Assembly (NCBI GenBank): GCA_964553255.1
Contig: CAZKJS010000046.1
Location: 1 to 8,973, forward strand
Direction of reading: 5' to 3'
DNA: 8,973 bases
Origin: JAQUCI01 sp964553255
GTDB taxonomy: Bacteria > Bacillota_I > Bacilli_A > Erysipelotrichales > Erysipelotrichaceae
Shown here: positions 5,717 to 8,973 of the stretch, piece after piece
How positions within the stretch are numbered: the stretch's first letter is position 1
Layout: each line of letters starts with the position of its first letter
The notes under the pieces: generated by a model
Seen by the model: only the letters and a program-made list of their open reading frames with translations
Told to the model about the DNA's origin: nothing
The model's database searches: none
Made by a program: the position numbers and the translations under genes

Positions 5717-6965
5717 TTTGATCACTCCAAACTTCTAAATAAAGATCATCTTTGATCGCATTAATGACATTTGTTTTAATACTGATAGTTGTCATTTCAC
5801 CAGGAGTCATTATACGTTTTGCTTGATCATAAATAATCTTGTTTTCGCTTCTTATTCTTAATCGAACATTCTTTAAGATTGTTGTTACTCTTAATGATAG
5901 TGTGATTTCTTCATGATCTAAACTAGCTATCATTTGTGGAACGACATAACGAATGTTTTTATCATGAGCGATCTTAATTGGTGATGACAATCTTTTCTTT
6001 TGACTTACGATGCCTTTGGCAGCGCGTTTAGCTTCAAAGCTGACATTATCAACCAGATCATGAACATGAACGACATTACCAGAAGCATAGAAACCAGGTA
6101 CAGATGTTTCCATCATTTCATTAACAATTGGACCTTGAGTAATTGGATCGATAGATATATCGACTTGCTGGGATAGTTCATTTTCAGGTATCAAACCAAC
6201 TGAAAACAATACGGTATCACAAGGTATAAAGATTTCAGTATCGATCATTGGTTGTAGATTATTATCGACACTGGCAACGGTAACACCAGTAACGCGGTTT
6301 TTACCATGGATTTTAGTTATGGTAGTATTAAAGCGCAAAGGGATATCAAAATCATTGACGCATTGAGCAATATTGCGAGCTAAACCGCTTGAATAAGGCA
6401 TTATTTCAGTAACAAGCACTACTTTAACACCCTCAAGAGTCATGCGTCTAGCCATGATCAAACCAATATCACCACTACCAACTATTACAACTTGTTGACC
6501 TGGAAGATAACCATTGATATTGACTAACTTCTGGGCACAACCAGCGGTAAAAACACCGGCTGGGCGATAGCCTGGTGTCATGATGGCACCACGAGTACGT
6601 TCACGACATCCCATCGCGAGTAAGATATTATCGCTTGATAAATATGAAAGACCGTCTTGATTAACGACTGTTAAGTTTTTGTCTTTGGTTATATCAATCA
6701 CAGTTGTTTCAAGTAAAACTGTAATTGGATAACTTGATAACTGTTCTATCCATTTATAAGCGTATTCAGGTCCAGTTAACTCTTCTTTAAAGACATGAAG
6801 GCCAAAACCGTTATGAATACATTGTCGCAATATCCCACCTAAATGAGTATCTCTTTCAATAAGACAGATATCTTTAAATCCAAGTTTGGCTGCTTCGATT
6901 GCTCCGGCTAATCCTGCTGGACCACCACCAATAACAATCAACTGAAAGTGATTATCATTATTCAT
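5709..6965 (-). CDS. FAD/NAD(P)-dependent oxidoreductase
   Basis: This 418-residue soluble flavoprotein of the pyridine nucleotide-disulfide oxidoreductase superfamily has the FAD-binding GGGPAG at 13-18, the NAD(P)-binding GSGDIG at 163-168, the CRERTR segment at 120-125, and the second FAD motif ending in YASGN (293-297). There is no redox-active CxxC pair, so it is not a thioredoxin reductase type. It sits between a GlpA-like dehydrogenase and a DUF1667 protein and probably passes electrons between the dehydrogenase flavin/iron-sulfur centres and NAD(P). The ATG at 6965 follows AAGGAG (6977-6972) at good spacing and overlaps the previous gene by 8 nt. The C-terminal 80 residues are a beta-rich extension. 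The exact electron acceptor cannot be read from sequence. Confidence 0.9.
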   Translation of the reverse strand: MNNDNHFQLIVIGGGPAGLAGAIEAAKLGFKDICLIERDTHLGGILRQCIHNGFGLHVFKEELTGPEYAYKWIEQLSSYPITVLLETTVIDITKDKNLTVVNQDGLSYLSSDNILLAMGCRERTRGAIMTPGYRPAGVFTAGCAQKLVNINGYLPGQQVVIVGSGDIGLIMARRMTLEGVKVVLVTEIMPYSSGLARNIAQCVNDFDIPLRFNTTITKIHGKNRVTGVTVASVDNNLQPMIDTEIFIPCDTVLFSVGLIPENELSQQVDISIDPITQGPIVNEMMETSVPGFYASGNVVHVHDLVDNVSFEAKRAAKGIVSQKKRLSSPIKIAHDKNIRYVVPQMIASLDHEEITLSLRVTTILKNVRLRIRSENKIIYDQAKRIMTPGEMTTISIKTNVINAIKDDLYLEVWSDQNA

Positions 6966-8388
6966 GGTTTACTCCTTTTGTTTTTGAAACAACAACAAAA
7001 GAATCACGATATGATTTATTAATAGTAGTCATATCAGTATTTTGATATTCACTTAGTAGCTCAAGAATTCTTACACTACAAAAACTGCTTTGACAGCGTC
7101 CCATTCCAGCGCGTGTTCTTCTTTTGATGCCATCAAGTGTTAAAGCAGGTAATGGTTGATTGATAGCATCAATTATCTCTTGCTCACTTACTAGCTCACA
7201 ACGACAAACGATCTTACCGTATAATGGCTGTTTACTAATTAGTTCTTGATACTCTTGGGTGTTTAGTTCAGTAATACGAATTGGCTTTGTACGTGAACTG
7301 ATGTAATTATCCTTGTTGACTAATGTAAGTCCTTCATTTTGAAGTAACTCAATCACATATTCACCAATCGCAGGTGCACTTGCTAAGCCTGGTGAAGCAA
7401 TACCGATCAAGTTAATGAAATGATTATGTCGATAAGAAGGCTCAATCACAAAATCGTCCTGATAAACGGCTCGAATACCAGCGAATGTTGTTATAACTTT
7501 ACGCATATCAATTTTTGTTGTGGTTTTCAAAACGGTATCTTTTATGGCTTTAATGCCATTAGCAGTTACACTATCATCTTCCTTGTCTTGTTGATCAAAA
7601 GCAGTTGGACCAACTAAAGTATTACCATCAACAGTTGGTGTTATAAGTACACCCTTTCCCATTATGGTAGGGGTTTGAAACAAAACATGATTAAATAGTT
7701 TCTCACTACGATCAAGAAGTAGATACTCACCTTTGCGTGCTGTGATCGTATAGCGATCATCTTGGATTAGTTTGGCGATATCATCACTATATGCGCCAGC
7801 AGCGTTAATGATATAACGAGTTTCAAATTGATCATCAACGACGAAATAATCTGGATCAAAGCTGATCTTCTTGACTTGATGATCAAAAATAAATTTAACG
7901 TTGTTTAAAGCCGCATTTGAAGCGAATGCAAGGGTTGCTTCATATGGACAGATAATTGCAGTATTAGGTGCATACAAAGCAGCTATGACATTGTCATTGA
8001 TGTTTGGCTCAAGCTTGATGATCTCATCATGATCGATGATCTTAATATCAGTAACCCCATTATTTAAACCTTGTTGATATAAAACATCCAATTGCTTTCG
8101 TTCATCTTGATCAAACGCTAGTACCATTGATCCAATAGTATGGTAAGGAAAATTTAGTTCTTGCGCTAAAAGTGGATATAACTTTGTACCAATTACATTG
8201 AGTTTAGCTTTCAGACTGTTGGTAGTTGCATCATAACCACTATGAATAATGGCTGAGTTAGCTTTTGACGCATGCATTGCAACATCCGGTTCTTTTTCAA
8301 TCACCAAAACGTTTAAATTATATTTACCTAAATTGTAGGCTATGTTAGAACCGACAACTCCGGCTCCGATTATAATGACATCATACAT
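6958..8388 (-). CDS. GlpA-like FAD-dependent dehydrogenase with BFD-type [2Fe-2S] domain
   Basis: This 476-residue protein has a D-amino-acid-oxidase/glycerol-3-phosphate dehydrogenase fold and a C-terminal BFD-like domain. The FAD motif GAGVVG is at 8-13, the family motif SAIIHSGYD at 45-53, and ASPGLASAPAIG near 331-342 closes the flavin site. The C-terminal cysteines are Cys395-x-Cys397 and Cys432-x4-Cys437, the usual [2Fe-2S] ligand set. It probably oxidises glycerol-3-phosphate to dihydroxyacetone phosphate; related enzymes use 2-hydroxyacids such as 2-hydroxyglutarate, so the substrate is open. No membrane anchor is visible. The chosen start is the ATG at 8388, eight bases after GGAG (8400-8397); an upstream GTG (8397) overlaps that site. 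It is the first gene of a three-gene operon with 8-nt overlaps. No glycerol kinase or facilitator gene is in the window. Confidence 0.85.
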   Translation of the reverse strand: MYDVIIIGAGVVGSNIAYNLGKYNLNVLVIEKEPDVAMHASKANSAIIHSGYDATTNSLKAKLNVIGTKLYPLLAQELNFPYHTIGSMVLAFDQDERKQLDVLYQQGLNNGVTDIKIIDHDEIIKLEPNINDNVIAALYAPNTAIICPYEATLAFASNAALNNVKFIFDHQVKKISFDPDYFVVDDQFETRYIINAAGAYSDDIAKLIQDDRYTITARKGEYLLLDRSEKLFNHVLFQTPTIMGKGVLITPTVDGNTLVGPTAFDQQDKEDDSVTANGIKAIKDTVLKTTTKIDMRKVITTFAGIRAVYQDDFVIEPSYRHNHFINLIGIASPGLASAPAIGEYVIELLQNEGLTLVNKDNYISSRTKPIRITELNTQEYQELISKQPLYGKIVCRCELVSEQEIIDAINQPLPALTLDGIKRRTRAGMGRCQSSFCSVRILELLSEYQNTDMTTINKSYRDSFVVVSKTKGVNHE

Positions 8389-8410
8389 GATTATCACTCC
8401 GTTTATTACC

Positions 8411-8416
8411 TATAAT
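8411..8416 (+). promoter_or_regulatory. -10 element for the plus-strand RraB-like gene
   Basis: A perfect TATAAT lies 51 bp before the start at 8468, but the -35 position (8388-8393, TGATTA) is poor and falls in the start of the divergent gene. It overlaps the minus-strand -10, so the two divergent promoters may compete. Confidence is low because only the -10 matches. Confidence 0.3.
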
Positions 8417-8443
8417 ATAGCATAATCATGTTATTAATGGTAA
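8414..8443 (-). promoter_or_regulatory. Promoter for the minus-strand dehydrogenase operon
   Basis: On the minus strand a -35-like TTACCA (8443-8438) lies 18 bp from a -10 TATATT (8419-8414). The start of transcription would be near 8407, about 20 nt before the start codon at 8388. The -35 is weak (four of six). The spacer holds the near-palindrome ATAATCATGTTAT (8422-8434), which could be an operator. No other candidate is better placed in the short intergenic region. Confidence 0.4.
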
Positions 8444-8467
8444 GATATAATCAAAGAGGAGATGTGT

Positions 8468-8905
8468 ATGAGAAAGTTGATACCTGCCATATTAGTGACT
8501 TCAGCTGTTGCACTTTATGCCTTAAAAAAGTTATATGATCATAATAAGAAAGAAAAGGATCTTTCTAAAGAGTATAAACCAGTTGATAAAAGTGATGTTC
8601 AACCTAAGACTGAAGAAGGCATGAAGTTATTACATTTGCAAGTAGATCTTGTATTAGCCAACTATATTGATGAAAAGATATTCTTAGTTCAACATCATAT
8701 AGTTTGTGATGAAGAGCAGAAAGAAGATATGATAACCGCCTTCAAAAATGATGGCTATATCGTATTAAAACGTGATGATCACATAACAGTTGAAAAAGTA
8801 ATGTTTAAAGATGATGATGCTATTAAAAATGAGGTTATTAAGATTGCTGAAAGTGTGACTAAGCAAAACGCTGTATATCAAGGTTTTGGGATAATTCCGC
8901 AGTAA
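8468..8905 (+). CDS. Membrane-anchored small protein, RraB-like
   Basis: This 145-residue protein has an N-terminal hydrophobic segment (about 4-19, after MRK) with no cleavage or lipobox cysteine, so it is probably a signal anchor with the rest (21-145) as a soluble domain. The domain order resembles RraB-type proteins (regulator of ribonuclease activity B): a beta strand HHIV (76-79), an acidic helix start DEEQKED (81-87), then GYIV (96-99), VEKVM (108-112), a helix at about 117-131, and a C-terminal VYQGFG (136-141) corresponding to the family's YDGWG. The resemblance is by pattern only. The chosen start is the ATG at 8468, six bases after AGAGGAG (8455-8461); an ATG at 8462 abuts that site. 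An IS begins 15 bp after its stop. Confidence 0.6.
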   Translation: MRKLIPAILVTSAVALYALKKLYDHNKKEKDLSKEYKPVDKSDVQPKTEEGMKLLHLQVDLVLANYIDEKIFLVQHHIVCDEEQKEDMITAFKNDGYIVLKRDDHITVEKVMFKDDDAIKNEVIKIAESVTKQNAVYQGFGIIPQ

Positions 8906-8921
8906 AAAAAGACTTATTATG

Positions 8922-8966
8922 AACCGCCCCCCAAATCTTGGACAAAGAGGAGGAGGAGCGGTTTTT
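8922..8966 (+). terminator. Hairpin with T run in the IS end
   Basis: AACCGC (8922-8927) pairs with GCGGTT (8958-8963), and further CC/GG pairing is possible between the C run (8927-8932) and the GGA repeats. The stem runs into five T residues (8962-8966). In a read-through transcript from the RraB-like gene this could terminate transcription and hide the transposase ribosome site, a known way for insertion sequences to avoid activation from outside promoters. Confidence 0.4.
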
Positions 8967-8973
8967 ATGTCAA
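8967..8973 (+). CDS. Probable start of IS transposase frame A (partial)
   Basis: An ATG (8967-8969) followed by TCA lies eight bases after a strong ribosome site ending at 8958, inside the IS left end. Only two codons are in the window. The assignment rests on the position expected for the first frame of an IS3-family element. Confidence 0.4.

Larger units (their letters stand above)
8920..8973 (+). mobile_element. Left end of an IS3-family insertion sequence (partial)
   Basis: From 8920 the sequence starts with TG and reads TGAACCGCCCCCCAAATC then TTGGACA (8938-8944), the general pattern of IS3-family (IS150-like) terminal inverted repeats. A strong polypurine ribosome site (GAGGAGGAGGAG, 8947-8958) and an ATG at 8967 follow, consistent with the first transposase frame. 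The element runs off the window. The target duplication, if any, would be the bases just before 8920 (TTA or ATTA). Recognition is from the end motif only. Confidence 0.7.

Noticed and set aside
8389..8397. GTG start for the GlpA-like gene (a matching GTG exists at 5725 for DUF1667)
   Set aside because: In both cases the GTG overlaps the GGAG ribosome site, while an ATG lies eight bases beyond it.
8446..8451. TATAAT just before the RraB-like gene
   Set aside because: Transcription from it would start near 8458, inside the ribosome site, so it cannot drive this gene in the usual way.
1..8973. Mollicute code, CRISPR array, tRNA or rRNA genes
   Set aside because: TGA ends several genes and Trp is TGG. 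No regularly spaced repeats, cloverleaf with CCA, or rRNA-like sequence was seen.

Overview
The window looks like chromosomal DNA from a low-GC Gram-positive bacterium (Bacillota). It is AT-rich, has strong AGGAG-type ribosome sites and packs its genes with 1-14 nt gaps or small overlaps. TGA serves as a stop and tryptophan is TGG, so this is not a Mycoplasma-type code, and peptidoglycan-precursor genes are present. The gene content (membrane-tethered MurF-like ligase, Ddl, and a GlpA-like/oxidoreductase/DUF1667 trio) would fit the Erysipelotrichia or related Clostridia. That placement is inferred from the content only.

Layout. Bases 1-47 read as the last 14 codons of an upstream gene, followed by an intrinsic terminator (about 52-120). 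Bases 121-292 hold an extended -10 promoter, a possible folded leader RNA and a second, more conventional promoter. A tight five-gene plus-strand operon follows (293-5347): alpha/beta hydrolase, membrane-anchored MurF-type ligase, Nudix hydrolase, D-Ala-D-Ala ligase and a glycosylasparaginase-family Ntn hydrolase. It meets a three-gene minus-strand operon (8388-5348) with the two stop codons directly abutting. That operon encodes a GlpA-like FAD dehydrogenase with a BFD-type cysteine domain, a FAD/NAD(P) oxidoreductase and a four-cysteine DUF1667 protein. A compact divergent promoter region of about 80 bp separates it from a small membrane-anchored protein (8468-8905) that resembles RraB. At 8920 the left end of an IS3-family insertion sequence begins and runs off the window.

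How the genes work together. In the plus operon, Ddl makes D-Ala-D-Ala and the Mur ligase is the natural consumer of that dipeptide, so the core is cell-wall precursor synthesis. The hydrolase, Nudix protein and asparaginase are probably accessory (turnover, recycling or housekeeping), but their substrates cannot be read from sequence. The minus operon looks like a soluble flavin/iron-sulfur electron-transfer unit oxidising glycerol-3-phosphate or a similar hydroxy-acid or polyol phosphate.

The most interesting points are: the Mur ligase in which a multi-pass membrane region replaces the usual N-terminal substrate domain; the RraB-like protein tethered to the membrane; the minus-operon terminator embedded in the coding end of the convergent gene; a Nudix box with two changed key residues; a possible switching leader RNA; and an IS that may have split a terminator. 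I do not see a clearly new defence or mobile system.
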